Made by a program: the position numbers and the translations under genes
The notes under the pieces: model-generated
What the model saw: only the letters and a program-made list of their open reading frames with translations
What the model was told of the DNA's origin: nothing
The model's database searches: none
Assembly (NCBI GenBank): GCA_963720675.1
Contig: CAVRGH010000005.1
Span: 124,001-188,000, forward strand
Reading direction: 5' to 3'
Source of the DNA: JALHSW01 sp963720675
Lineage (GTDB): Bacteria; Actinomycetota; Acidimicrobiia; IMCC26256; PALSA-555
DNA: 64,000 nt
Part shown: one piece after another, positions 7,758 through 17,415 of the stretch
How the letters are laid out: every line of letters starts with the position of its first letter
How positions within the stretch are numbered: the first letter of the stretch is position 1

Positions 7758-10193
7758 ATGCCGTCACCCCCAACGTCGGAGCCGCGCGTGACGGGTGAGG
7801 CCGGGCTGACCGCAGCCGAGGTGCAGGACCGCGTCGCGCGGGGCCTCACCAACGATGCGGGGGAGCGCACGAGCCGCACGTACGGCGAGATCATCCGCGC
7901 CAACGTCCTCACGCGCTTCAACGCCATCCTCGGCACGATGCTCGTCATCATCCTGTTCGTCGGGCAGATCCAGGACGCGACGTTCGGCATCATCCTCGTC
8001 GCGAACTCTCTCATCGGGATCGTGCAGGAGACCCGCGCCAAGCGGACTCTCGACCGGCTCGCCGTGCTCAACGCCCCGCGGGCGCGCGTCGTGCGCGACG
8101 GTGTGGTGGCTGAGATCGCGGTCGAGGCGGTCGTGCTCGACGACCTGCTCGAGCTGCGGACCGGGGACCAGGTGCCGGCCGACGGGACGGTGCGCCTCGT
8201 CGACGGGCTCGAGATCGACGAGTCGTTGCTCACCGGTGAGGCGGATCCCATCGACAAGACGGTCGACGCCGAGGTGCTGTCGGGGAGCATCGTGGTGGCC
8301 GGGTCCGGTCGCTTCCAGGCGACGAGCGTCGGTTCCGACGCATACGCCCGAAAGCTCGCGATCGAGGCGCGGCGGTTCACGTTGGTGCAGTCCGAGCTGA
8401 TGGACGGCATCAACACCCTGTTGCGCTGGATCCAGTACGCGCTGTTCCCCGTGTCGGCACTCCTGCTCTGGCGCCAGCTCGGTTCCAACGACGTGAACGA
8501 GGCGCTCGTGGGCGTGGTCGCCGGGGTCGTCGGCATGGTGCCGGAGGGCCTGGTGCTGCTCACGAGCCTCGCCTTCGGCATCGCGGCGGTGACGCTCGCC
8601 CGGCGCAACGTGCTCGTGCAGGAGCTGCCTGCGGTCGAGGTGCTGGCTCGCGTCGACGTCGTGTGCCTCGACAAGACCGGCACGCTCACCGAGGGCGACG
8701 TGGCGTTCGGCTCCACCGAGCTGGTCCCCACCGACGGGAAGCGGTCGGACGACGCCGAGGTGCGGGCTGCGCTCGGCGCGCTGGCCGACGATGAGAACCG
8801 CAACGCGACCCTGGGCGCGATCGGGGCGGCGTGTCCCTCGCCCGGCTGGCGGCGCAGCGCGGTGATCCCGTTCTCCTCGGCCCGCAAGTGGAGTGCGGCG
8901 ACGTTCGTCGACCACGGGTCGTGGGTCATCGGTGCGCCCGAGATGATCCTCGCCGATGCCCCCGACGAACAGGTTCGCGCGCGTGCCGACGAGCTCGCTG
9001 CCGCGGGCAATCGCGTGCTGCTGCTCGGCCATGCCGATGAGACGGTCGCGGGGGACGAGCTCCCGAAGGGGTTCACTCCCGCTGCACTCGTCCTCCTCGA
9101 GGAGCAGGTCCGGCCGGACGCCGCGGAGACGCTGCAGTACTTCACCGACCAGGGTGTGGAGCTCAAGGTGATCTCGGGCGACAACCCGCGCACGGTCGGT
9201 GCCGTCGCGCGGCGCGTGGGTCTGCCGGGGTCCGGCGACGCGTACGACGCACGTGAGCTTCCCGAGGACGAGGCGGAGCTGGCCGACGTGCTCGAGCACC
9301 ACTCGGTGTTCGGGCGCGTGACACCGCAGCAGAAGCGCTCGATGGTCGCTGCCTTGCAGTCACGCGGCCACGTCGTCGCGATGACCGGCGACGGCGTGAA
9401 CGACGCGCTCGCACTGAAGGACGCCGACATCGGCGTCGCCATGGGGTCGGGCGCGGCTGCGACGCGAGCGGTGGCCCAGCTCGTGCTGCTCGACGGCAAG
9501 TTCTCCACCATGCCCGGCGTCGTGGCCGAGGGCCGCCGCGTGATCGCCAACATCGAACGGTCGGCGAACCTGTTCGTGACGAAGACCGTGTACGCACTGC
9601 TGCTGGCTGTGGCGGTCGTCGCCACCGGGATCCGGTACCCGTTCCTGCCGCGCCACCTCACGATCGTCAGCACGTTCACGATCGGGATCCCCGGCTTCGT
9701 GCTCGCGCTCGCTCCGAACACCCGCCGGTACGTCCCCGGGTTCCTCGATCGCGTCCTGCGGTTCTGTATCCCGGCCGGCGTCGTCGCCGGGCTGGCGTCG
9801 TTGGCCACGTACTGGCTGACCCGGTTCGAGGAGGATCTCCCCCTCAAGCAGGCCCGGACGACGACGGCGCTCGTGCTGGTCGCCATCGGGCTGTGGGTGC
9901 TGGTGATCCTGGCGCGGCCGTTCAACTGGTGGAAGGCGCTGCTCGTCGGATCGATGGCCGGGTGCGTGGCCTTCATCCTCGCGATCGGGTTCCTGCGCGA
10001 CTTCTACGCGCTGGAGACGCCCGACGTGCGCGTCCTGGGGGAGGCCGCGTTGATCGCGGTCGCCGGGATCCTCCTGCTCGAGATCGGTTGGCGCGCCTCG
10101 CGGCGCTTCGGGCGCAGGCGCGACGAGCAAGCTGCAGCCGCTGCAGCAGCCGACGAGGACGCGGCCGAAGCGGACGCCGCAGCCCGCTCCTAG
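7758..10193 (+). CDS. Cation-transporting P-type ATPase, CtpE-like
   Basis: An 811-aa P-type ATPase that would move a cation across the membrane at the cost of ATP. Visible parts are the actuator loop with LLTGE (about residues 157-161), PEGL in the fourth membrane helix, the phosphorylation site DKTGTLT (Asp about 305) and the hinge TGDGVND (about 543-549), followed by a C-terminal group of membrane helices and an Ala/Asp/Glu-rich tail. There is no N-terminal heavy-metal CxxC domain. The stretch LVQELPAVEVLARVDVVCLD resembles mycobacterial CtpE, a Ca2+ exporter, so Ca2+ is the best guess, but the ion is inferred. It continues the cation block begun by the MgtE-type gene. Confidence 0.88.
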   Translation: MPSPPTSEPRVTGEAGLTAAEVQDRVARGLTNDAGERTSRTYGEIIRANVLTRFNAILGTMLVIILFVGQIQDATFGIILVANSLIGIVQETRAKRTLDRLAVLNAPRARVVRDGVVAEIAVEAVVLDDLLELRTGDQVPADGTVRLVDGLEIDESLLTGEADPIDKTVDAEVLSGSIVVAGSGRFQATSVGSDAYARKLAIEARRFTLVQSELMDGINTLLRWIQYALFPVSALLLWRQLGSNDVNEALVGVVAGVVGMVPEGLVLLTSLAFGIAAVTLARRNVLVQELPAVEVLARVDVVCLDKTGTLTEGDVAFGSTELVPTDGKRSDDAEVRAALGALADDENRNATLGAIGAACPSPGWRRSAVIPFSSARKWSAATFVDHGSWVIGAPEMILADAPDEQVRARADELAAAGNRVLLLGHADETVAGDELPKGFTPAALVLLEEQVRPDAAETLQYFTDQGVELKVISGDNPRTVGAVARRVGLPGSGDAYDARELPEDEAELADVLEHHSVFGRVTPQQKRSMVAALQSRGHVVAMTGDGVNDALALKDADIGVAMGSGAAATRAVAQLVLLDGKFSTMPGVVAEGRRVIANIERSANLFVTKTVYALLLAVAVVATGIRYPFLPRHLTIVSTFTIGIPGFVLALAPNTRRYVPGFLDRVLRFCIPAGVVAGLASLATYWLTRFEEDLPLKQARTTTALVLVAIGLWVLVILARPFNWWKALLVGSMAGCVAFILAIGFLRDFYALETPDVRVLGEAALIAVAGILLLEIGWRASRRFGRRRDEQAAAAAAADEDAAEADAAARS

Positions 10194-10216
10194 ACCTGCT
10201 TCCTGGACTGCGCGCG

Positions 10217-10909
10217 CTAGACGGCGGTCCCGATCAGGTCGCCCACGATCGCGGTGAGCGCCATGGCCGCGCCGCCGCCGATCAGGACGCGGAGCGCGGC
10301 CCGCCCGATGGGTGCGCCGCCGAGACGCCCACCGACGGCGCCCGTGATGGCGAGCACGACGAGCGCGGCGCCGGCGATGGCAGGGATGCGGGCGTCCCCG
10401 CTCGTCGCGGCCAGTGCGAGCAGCGGGATGGTCGCGCCGATGGCGAAGCTGATGATCGAGACGAACGCGGCCTGCCAGGGACGCGCGGTGGTGGCGGCGG
10501 TGATGCCGAGCTCGTCGCGGAGGTGCGCGCCGAGCGGGTCGGCGGCGGTGAGCTGCTCGGCGACCTCTCGGGCGAGGACGGGCTCCAGGCCGCGCTGGAC
10601 GTAGATGTGGGTGAGCTCGTTGAGCTCGAGGTCGGGTGTCTTGGCGAGCTCGCCCTCCTCCTTGCGGATGTCGGCGCGCTCGGTGTCACGCTGGCTGCTC
10701 ACTGACACGTACTCACCGACGCCCATCGACATCGCGCCCGCGACGAGACCGGCGAGACCGGCGACCGCGACCGCGCTGTTCGAAGCGCTCGACGCGGCGA
10801 CGCCGATCATGAGGCTCGCCGTCGAGACGATCCCGTCGTTGGCACCGAGCACGGCAGCTCGAAGCCAGCCGATCCTGGTGAAGCGATGGCGCTCGCGGTG
10901 CGGCAACAT
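10217..10909 (-). CDS. VIT1/CCC1 family transporter (Fe2+/Mn2+)
   Basis: A 230-aa membrane protein of the vacuolar iron transporter family, moving Fe2+ or Mn2+ in plants, yeast and some bacteria. The N-terminal family block RAAVLGANDGIVSTASLMIG is clear, followed by GAMSMGVGEYVSVSSQRD, a charged cytoplasmic segment with many Glu and Asp residues (the metal-binding domain of the family), and three C-terminal membrane helices. ATG 10909-10907 overlaps the corA stop by one base (TGATG), so the two are translationally coupled, with corA first. Substrate is inferred from the family. Confidence 0.87.
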   Translation of the reverse strand: MLPHRERHRFTRIGWLRAAVLGANDGIVSTASLMIGVAASSASNSAVAVAGLAGLVAGAMSMGVGEYVSVSSQRDTERADIRKEEGELAKTPDLELNELTHIYVQRGLEPVLAREVAEQLTAADPLGAHLRDELGITAATTARPWQAAFVSIISFAIGATIPLLALAATSGDARIPAIAGAALVVLAITGAVGGRLGGAPIGRAALRVLIGGGAAMALTAIVGDLIGTAV

Positions 10910-11907
10910 CACAGCCACTTTCGTCGACGGAAGAAGAGGTACATCGGGATGCACAGCAGGAGGATGACGGCGGTGATGGCGAAGAACCCATCGCGCCAGC
11001 CGATCTCGGGCGCGTCCTTGAAGTTCATCCCGAGCACGCCGGTGACGAGCGTCGCAACCAGGAAGATCGCGCCCCAGGCGGCGATGCGCTGTTGCACGAG
11101 GCTCATGCGGTTCGAAGCGAGTGCGAGCTCCGCGTCGCGGAGGCTCGTCAGCACTTCGCGCTGACTCTCGACGAAGTCGGCCACCCGCAGCACATGGTCG
11201 CTGACATCCTGGAAGTGCACGATCGCGAGGTCGTCGATGCACGGCACCTCCCGACGCACGATCTCGGCCACGACGTCACGGAGCGGGACGGCGGCTCGGC
11301 GGAAGCGGACGAGCGCCTTCCCCAGTGCGAACAGTTCCATCGGTCTGGCCGCTCGCTGCCCTCGGGTCTCGTCCTCGGCGAGCACGGCTTCCTCGACCTC
11401 GTCGAGTTGTTCGTCGACATGCTCGGTCACGATGAAGTAGCGGTCGACCACGGTGTCGAGGATGGCCCAGAGGAGCAGGCCGACGTGGGCTTCCCCGTGC
11501 TGCGAGCGCTGGAGCTCGAACGTCCGCGTGACGTGCTGGATCGGGAACTCGCCGGGATGCCCGTCTTCGGGCGGCTGGCGCACCGAGAGCAGCCAGCCGG
11601 CGCCGAACACGATGTCGATCTCGCGGGTCCGCAGACCGTTCTCGTGCACCGCGCAGTCGTAGACGGCGACGTGGTAGTGGTTGCTGTAGTGCGCGAGCTT
11701 CGTGCGCTGGCCGGCCTTGGCGACGTCTTCCTTCGCGAACTCGTTGATGTGCAGCTGGTCCATGATCGACGTGAGCTGTTGCGGATCGGGATGCTCGCAG
11801 TCGATCCAGACGAGCCCCGCCTTCGCGTCGACCGCGTCGGCGACGCCGCCGAGCTCGACCGTGGAGGGGGGCGCCCCGGCGTGGTCGTAGTGCACGGCGT
11901 GGATCAT
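10909..11907 (-). CDS. corA: CorA family magnesium/cobalt transporter
   Basis: A CorA-type channel of about 332 aa with a large soluble N-terminal domain and two C-terminal membrane helices. The pore signature GMN is at about residues 293-295 (VTGVLGMNF), the loop after it is short and acidic, and the tail ends in FFRRRKWL, all as in the family. It takes up Mg2+ (or Co2+/Ni2+) as a pentamer. ATG 11907 (MIHAVHYDH) is chosen because alignable sequence begins there; a longer form from ATG 11967 cannot be excluded. It is the first gene of a coupled pair with the VIT1/CCC1 gene and lies divergent from the acyl-CoA dehydrogenase gene. Confidence 0.88.
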   Translation of the reverse strand: MIHAVHYDHAGAPPSTVELGGVADAVDAKAGLVWIDCEHPDPQQLTSIMDQLHINEFAKEDVAKAGQRTKLAHYSNHYHVAVYDCAVHENGLRTREIDIVFGAGWLLSVRQPPEDGHPGEFPIQHVTRTFELQRSQHGEAHVGLLLWAILDTVVDRYFIVTEHVDEQLDEVEEAVLAEDETRGQRAARPMELFALGKALVRFRRAAVPLRDVVAEIVRREVPCIDDLAIVHFQDVSDHVLRVADFVESQREVLTSLRDAELALASNRMSLVQQRIAAWGAIFLVATLVTGVLGMNFKDAPEIGWRDGFFAITAVILLLCIPMYLFFRRRKWL

Positions 11908-11952
11908 CGGAGGCGAGCCTACGAGCACCTCGGACGCCGAGGGGGCTGCGGG

Positions 11953-11958
11953 TACGAT
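11953..11958 (+). promoter_or_regulatory. Possible -10 box of the acyl-CoA dehydrogenase gene
   Basis: TACGAT fits TANNNT and would give a leader of about 85 nt, which ends in aagaagaggacc before ATG 12048. Confidence 0.35.
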
Positions 11959-12047
11959 CTCGGCCACCGCCCCGGCCTCCGGAAGGACCAGTACCGAAGA
12001 CCGGACCTGCCGAAGATTCCACCCACTGCGAAGAAGAGGACCTGCGC

Positions 12048-13328
12048 ATGGCCGTCCACGCCGACGAGCTCACCGCCGACCAGCTCCGCGAACAGACCCT
12101 CGGTTGGCTGCGGGAGCACCTGCCTGCGGGCTGGATGGAGGCACTCGACTCGGGCGATCTCGCGGCCTGGTCGAAGCTCCGCGCCGATCTCGACTACGAC
12201 GCGTGGTGCACGACGCTCGGCGAGGCGGGGTACGCCACGCCGACGTGGCCCGCCGAGTATGGCGCCGGCCTCTCGCTCTCACCCGGTCAGGCGAAGCACG
12301 TCAACGAGGTGCTCAACCAGTACCGAGCGCCGCGCCCGTTCAACCTGATCGGCATCGGCATGGGCGGCCCCACGCTGATCACCTGGGGCACCGAGGAACA
12401 GAAGCAGCGGCTGTTGCGACCGATGGCGGCCAACCAGGAGATCTGGTGCCAGCTCTTCTCCGAGCCCGGCGCGGGCTCCGACGTCGCCGGGCTCGCGACC
12501 CGCGCCGTACGCGACGGCGACGAGTGGGTCGTCACCGGTCAGAAGGTCTGGACGACGCTGGCCCACCTGTCGCGCTGGGGGATGCTCGTCGCTCGCACGA
12601 ACCCCGACGTGCCGAAGCACAAGGGCCTCACCTACTTCGTGATGGACATGCAGGCGTCAGGGGTCGACGTGCGACCCCTCGTCCAGATCACCGGCGACGC
12701 AGAGTTCAACGAAGTGTTCATGGAAGATGTGCGCATCCCGGACTCGATGCGAGTCGGGCCGGAGGGCGAGGGGTGGCGCGTCGCGATCACGACCCTCATG
12801 AACGAGCGGATCGCGCTCTCGGGGGCCGGCTCGCTCTCGGGGGACGCCGCGGGCGGCAGTCCGGCGGAGAAGCTCGTCGCCCGGCACAGCCCGGTGCAGG
12901 ACCCGCTGGAACGCCAGCGACTCGCGCAGCTCTACATCGAGGAGCGCCTCATCCGGCTCAACAACCAGCGCGCGGCGGCGCGACGCAAGAGCGGTGGGGA
13001 AGCGGGACCGGAAGGCTCCATCACCAAGCTCATGCAGGCCGAGTTCAACCAACGGCTCCAGAAGCTGTCGGTCGACCTCGAAGGCGCCGAAGGCATGGCG
13101 TGGGAGGGCGAGGGCTTCGTCGAGAAGGGCGTGATCGGCTTCACGAGCTCCGGCGGCGACACGAGCCGCGAGATCGTGCGCAGCTTCCTCCGGGCCCAGG
13201 CCAACACCATCGAGGGCGGCACCTCGAACGTGATGCGCAACATCCTCGGCGAGCGCGTGCTCGGCCTCCCGAAAGAGCCCGACAACTCGCGCGAGCTGCC
13301 GTGGAGGGACGTTCCCCGGTCGGGCTGA
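12048..13328 (+). CDS. Acyl-CoA dehydrogenase, FadE type
   Basis: A flavoprotein of 426 aa that introduces the alpha-beta double bond into an acyl-CoA and passes electrons to ETF. The N-terminal helical domain is followed by FSEPGAGSDVAG (about residues 138-149, flavin/substrate loop), VTGQKVWTTLAHLSRWGML, a beta-barrel middle and a C-terminal helical domain ending in IEGGTSNVMRNILGERVLG. The sequence pattern is that of mycobacterial FadE proteins often linked to sterol or branched-chain catabolism; the substrate cannot be told. A good ribosome site (agaagaggacc) precedes ATG 12048. The electron acceptor genes etfBA are about 29 kb away. Confidence 0.9.
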   Translation: MAVHADELTADQLREQTLGWLREHLPAGWMEALDSGDLAAWSKLRADLDYDAWCTTLGEAGYATPTWPAEYGAGLSLSPGQAKHVNEVLNQYRAPRPFNLIGIGMGGPTLITWGTEEQKQRLLRPMAANQEIWCQLFSEPGAGSDVAGLATRAVRDGDEWVVTGQKVWTTLAHLSRWGMLVARTNPDVPKHKGLTYFVMDMQASGVDVRPLVQITGDAEFNEVFMEDVRIPDSMRVGPEGEGWRVAITTLMNERIALSGAGSLSGDAAGGSPAEKLVARHSPVQDPLERQRLAQLYIEERLIRLNNQRAAARRKSGGEAGPEGSITKLMQAEFNQRLQKLSVDLEGAEGMAWEGEGFVEKGVIGFTSSGGDTSREIVRSFLRAQANTIEGGTSNVMRNILGERVLGLPKEPDNSRELPWRDVPRSG

Positions 13329-13353
13329 GCCCGGACCACTCGGGGCATCGAAG

Positions 13354-14407
13354 ATGCAGCGCGGGCTCCGTCGGTTCCTCCGGCGACGTGGTGCCACCGA
13401 CCTCGAGATCGAGCACGCGGCGCGCGGCCGCTACCTCGCGCTCCTCGTGCTCGATCGGGCTGTCACGCCGGGAGAGCAGCGCTTCACGATGCTCGAGCTC
13501 GCGGCGCGCGGCGGAACCGACATCGAGACGGCGCGCGCGATCTGGCGTGCGGTCGGCTTCCCATCGATGCCCGACGACCTCGAGGCGTTCACCGACCGAG
13601 ACGTCGAGACACTGCAGCTCTTCCTCCAGTCATTCTCCGATTCCTGGCTCCCCGAGTGGTCCCTCGACCTCGCGCTTCCACAGACCCGGGTCGTGAGTGC
13701 TGCGATGGCGCGCGTTGCCGATGCGCTCACGGACGACGTCGCAGCATCGTTCCGCGTCGCCCACGAAGCGGGGCTCAGCGACGAGCTGTTCGCGGAGATG
13801 CTCGCCGAGCGGGTCGACTTCGACCGCATCACGCTGCTCATCGGCTACGTCTTCCGCCTCCAGATGCGCGCCGCCCTCTGGCGTCGCCTCGCCGGGGCCG
13901 ATCCGGGAGCTCCCGGGACGGTCGACGGGGCGATCGGGTTCGTCGACCTCGTCGGCTTCACGGCCCTCTCGGAGTCGCTCGACGAGCGCGAGGTGGGCAC
14001 GTTGGTCTCGCAGTTCGGTGCCCTGGCCCACGACACGATCGTCGAAGGCGGTGGGCGGATCGTGAAGACGATCGGCGACGAGGTGATGTTCGTCACCGAC
14101 ACGCCGGTCACCGCAGCCTGGATCGCGCTGCTGCTCACGGAGCGGGCCGGCGTCGACGAGGTCCTGCCCCGGACCCGCAGCGGGCTGGCGTCCGGCGCGC
14201 TGCGTGTCGCGCGACGGCGACTACTTCGGCCCGGTCGTCAACCTCGCCTCGCGCCTGACCGGGCTCGCGCGTCCGGGGTCGATCCTGGCGTCGGCGGAGC
14301 TCGGCGCGGCCGTCGAGCACGATCCGCGGTTCTCCGTGCGCCGGATCTCGGCGAAACGGATCCGCGACATCGGGCGGGTCGACGTCTGCCGCATCGAACG
14401 CGGCTGA
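13354..14407 (+). CDS. Adenylyl cyclase, class III, Rv1264-like (frameshift near 14200)
   Basis: About 350 aa. The N-terminal 190 residues resemble the pH-responsive regulatory domain of mycobacterial Rv1264 (ALLVLDRAVTPGEQRFTMLE and the segment after it). The C-terminal part is a class III cyclase: FVDLVGFTALSE about residue 196 holds the first metal Asp, KTIGDEVMFV the second. After RSGLASGAL the frame breaks near 14195-14205, and the ending SRDGDYFGPVVNLASRL continues in another frame to a stop at 14407. One small indel explains it. It starts 25 bp after the acyl-CoA dehydrogenase stop and may share its transcript. Product cAMP is inferred from the family; the pH response is known only for Rv1264. 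Confidence 0.82.
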
Positions 14408-14434
14408 CGTTCACTCGTCGAGATCTGGTGGCGG

Positions 14435-16013
14435 TCAGGGCGCACAGGTCGTCCCCGGGGCGGGGAGCGTGCGGTGCAGGAGGTACGCGCTGACCGTGAT
14501 GTCGACGCAGGCATTGCCCTCGGCGAAGCCACCGTGCTGCGTGTCATCGATCGTGAGGATGCGCGAGCGGCGGATGCGCCGCCGGAGATCCTGGGCCCCG
14601 CGGTAGGGCGTGGCGGGGTCGTTGGTGGTCCCCACGATCAGGATCGGGGGCGCGTGCTTCGCCTCGACATCACCCAGGGACTCGGAGGGCGCCGGCGGGG
14701 GGAGCCGGTCGTCGCAGCCGGCCGGTGAGGCGCCGAGCACCGGCCCGAAGAACGGGAATCGTGCCGCGAGGTCGTGGTACTGCGCGACGTACTCGTCGAA
14801 GGTCGGGCGGGGCGCTCGCTGGTCGGCGCAGACGATGAGACCGATCGCCTCCTGGTAGTTGTTGTACGTGCCGTCGTCGCGCCGCCCGGCGTACGCGTCA
14901 CTCAAGAGACCCAGGTAGTGACCGTCTCCCCGAGTCGCGTCGTGCAGACCCCGCGAGAGCACGGCCCAAGAGGAGCGGGTGTACAGCGCGGCGAGCAGAG
15001 CGACGTAGAACTCACCCACGCTCACCGAGCGGCCGTCGGAGGGGATGGTCAACCCTGCTTCGAACCGGTCGCGAAGAGCGTGTGAGCGCAGCCCGAGGAT
15101 CGCCGTCTGAGTGGAAGTCGCACGTGGGGTCGGCCGCGCAGTCGGCGAGGTAGGTGTCGAGCGCGTGCTCGAAGCCCTGCGCGTTGCCGACCTGCCGCAC
15201 GGTACCCGTCTCCGACAGGTCGACGGCTGAGTCGAGGACGAGTGCGCGCACCCGCTCGGGGAACTCCTGCGCGTAGACCGCTCCGAGCACCGTGCCGTAG
15301 GAGTACCCGACGAAGTTCAGCCGGCGGTCGCCGAGTGCGGCGCGGAGTCGGTCGAGATCGCGGGCCACGTTGCGTGTCCCGACGTGGCGAAGCCAGTCGC
15401 CCTGCGCGGCGATGCAGGACGCAACGAAGTCGACCGAGGTGGCGCGGCCCTCGTAGTAGGCGGGGAGGTCGGCGTCGCTCGCAGGCGTCCCGTCCTCGCT
15501 CCACAGACGCTCGAACGTCGCGTCGTCGACACAGTCGAGGGGTCGGGACGTACCGGTGCCCCGAGGATCGAAGCTCACGATGTCGAAGGCGGCCCGGATC
15601 GAGTCCGGGAGCGCCTCGTAGGCGCGGCGGAGAGTCTCGGTGCCCGGGTCGCCGGGACCCCCGAAGTTGAGGACCAAGGACCGACGTCGCGGACCTGGGT
15701 TCGTCGCGGGCTTGCGGATGACCGAGATCGCGACCTGCTCGGCGGTGGATGCCGAGTAGTCGACCGGTACCTCCAGCGACGAGCACTCGAACCCGCCGCC
15801 GCAGTCGTGCCAGGCGAGTGGCGAGGTCGCGGTCGCCGCCGTGGTCGAGGGCGGGGTCGTGGCGGAGGGCGCCGCCACGGAGGTGGTCGTGGTGGCGGGG
15901 GCGGCGCCGGCCTCGGGGAGTGTCCCGGCGACGGGGACGACGAAGAGCGTGGTGAGCACGACCGCGAGCACCTGGAGCCGGGTCGCGACGCGGCGGACCT
16001 CGGGACGCGGCAC
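14435..16013 (-). CDS. Secreted alpha/beta hydrolase, TAP/SlpD type (frameshift near 15080)
   Basis: An exported hydrolase of about 525 aa from the tripeptidyl-aminopeptidase-like family. Residues 1-35 form a signal peptide without lipobox, followed by a Thr/Ala-rich linker. The hydrolase core has an oxyanion region LNFGGPGDPG, the nucleophile elbow GYSYGT (about 236-241), NDPATPY carrying the Asp, and DTQHGGF carrying the His, so the triad is complete once the frame is repaired. The frame breaks after SDGDPRAA near 15075-15085 and resumes as HALRDRFEAGLTIPSDG. The start at 16013 is an ATG divergent from mca. A peptide or ester substrate outside the membrane is likely but unproven. Confidence 0.83.
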
Positions 16014-16063
16014 CGGCCGAGGTTAACGGTCGCGTCCCGTCCGAAGGCCGGCACCGGGCCCGA

Positions 16064-16069
16064 TAACGT
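16064..16069 (+). promoter_or_regulatory. -10 box of mca (leaderless type)
   Basis: TAACGT lies 8 nt before ATG 16078; no Shine-Dalgarno sequence is present between them. Confidence 0.45.
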
Positions 16070-16077
16070 CGTGACCC

Positions 16078-16983
16078 ATGGACTTGCCGAACGACGCCGC
16101 GGGCAACCGCCTCGCGGTCCTCACCGTGCACGCGCATCCCGACGACGAGGCATCGAAGGGGAGCGCGACCATCGCCCGATACCACGAGGAGGGCGTCCAC
16201 ACGGTCCTCGTCTGCTGCACCGGCGGTGAAGCCGGCGACATCCTGAATCCGGCCGTCGACACCCCCGAGGTCCGCGAGAACCTCTTCGAGGTCCGCATGC
16301 AGGAGCTGCGCGACGCGGCCGACGCGATCGGCTACGACCGCGTGCATCTGCTCGGCTACCACGACTCGGGCATGCCCGACACCGACGTCAACGCGCGGAC
16401 CGACAACTTCGCCAACGCGCCGTTCGACGAAGCGGTCGGTCGCCTGGTGGCGCTCATCCGCGCCGAGCGTCCGCAGGTGATCGTCACGTACGCGGACGAC
16501 CGGAGCTTCTACCCGCACCCGGATCACATCCGAGTCCACGAGATCTCCGGGCCGGCTTTCGACGCCGCGGGTGACCCCGACCGCTTCCCCGACGCGGGCG
16601 AACCGTGGCAGCCGTCGAAGATGTACTACGTCGGCTTCTCCCGCCGTCGGGTGCAGGCGCTACACGACGAGTTCCTCCGCCGCGGGGAGGAGAGCCCGTA
16701 CGCGCGGTGGTTCGAGGGTGACTTCCCGGACAACGACGATCGGTTCACCACGTTCGTCGACGTCGGGGACTGGCTCGCGAAGCGCAGGGAAGCGCTGCTC
16801 GCGCACCGGACCCAGGTCGACCCCGAGGGCTTCTGGATGCGACTGCCCGACAGCACGATCCGTGAGATCTTCCCGTGGGACGAGTACATGCTGGCGCGCT
16901 CCCACGTCGAGGAGCTGCCGCCGGGCGAGGTCGAGGACGACCTCTTCCGCGGCCTGCGGGTCCCGAGCCCGATCGAGCGCTAG
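16078..16983 (+). CDS. mca: Mycothiol S-conjugate amidase
   Basis: A 301-aa zinc amidase of the MshB/Mca (LmbE-like) family that cleaves mycothiol adducts of toxins into a mercapturic acid and GlcN-Ins. The N-terminal AHPDDE (about residues 19-24) and the later HPDH (in SFYPHPDHIRVHEISG) supply the zinc ligands and the catalytic Asp. The stretch CCTGGEAGDILNPA and the block RFPDAGEPWQPSKMYYVGF match Mca better than MshB. Mycothiol is restricted to actinobacteria, so this gene is a good marker for the host. It stands divergent from the secreted hydrolase gene and is followed after 45 bp by an SCP2-domain gene. Confidence 0.9.
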   Translation: MDLPNDAAGNRLAVLTVHAHPDDEASKGSATIARYHEEGVHTVLVCCTGGEAGDILNPAVDTPEVRENLFEVRMQELRDAADAIGYDRVHLLGYHDSGMPDTDVNARTDNFANAPFDEAVGRLVALIRAERPQVIVTYADDRSFYPHPDHIRVHEISGPAFDAAGDPDRFPDAGEPWQPSKMYYVGFSRRRVQALHDEFLRRGEESPYARWFEGDFPDNDDRFTTFVDVGDWLAKRREALLAHRTQVDPEGFWMRLPDSTIREIFPWDEYMLARSHVEELPPGEVEDDLFRGLRVPSPIER

Positions 16984-17028
16984 CCGCGTCGGGCGAGCGA
17001 TCGTCACGCGAGAACGAGGAGCGATGCC

Positions 17029-17415
17029 GTGGCCCAGTACCTGACCCAGGAATGGCTCGACCAGGGACGCGAGCTCGCGAAGGGTCAGCCCGATCGTCCC
17101 GGCGCGTCGGCGAAGGTGCAGTACGTCGTGACCGGCGGTCCCGACGGCGACATCAAGTACTACTGGGTCCTCGCCGACGGGAAGCTCCTGGAGAGCCAGC
17201 TCGGCACGATCGCCGACGCGGACTTCACGCTCACCCTGCCCTTTGCGGACTCGGTCGCGATCGCGCAGGGCGAGCTCGACGCGAACGCCGCCTTCATGCA
17301 GGGTCGGATGAAGGTCGCGGGCAACATGGGAAAGCTGATGCAGCTGCTCCCGCTCACGCAGTCGAGCGAGTACCAGGCACTCCAGGGCGAGCTGCGCGGG
17401 GTCACGACCTTCTAG
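17029..17415 (+). CDS. SCP2 sterol-binding domain protein
   Basis: A small soluble protein of 128 aa made of one SCP2 (sterol carrier protein 2) domain, recognisable from ADFTLTLPFADSVAIAQGEL and the Met-rich AAFMQGRMKVAGNMGKLMQL that follows, the usual lipid-lid region. Such proteins bind fatty acids, acyl-CoA or sterols and serve lipid handling. GTG 17029 is preceded by gaggagcg. The stop overlaps the 3' end of the GNAT gene on the other strand by 14 bp. Ligand unknown. Confidence 0.85.
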   Translation: MAQYLTQEWLDQGRELAKGQPDRPGASAKVQYVVTGGPDGDIKYYWVLADGKLLESQLGTIADADFTLTLPFADSVAIAQGELDANAAFMQGRMKVAGNMGKLMQLLPLTQSSEYQALQGELRGVTTF

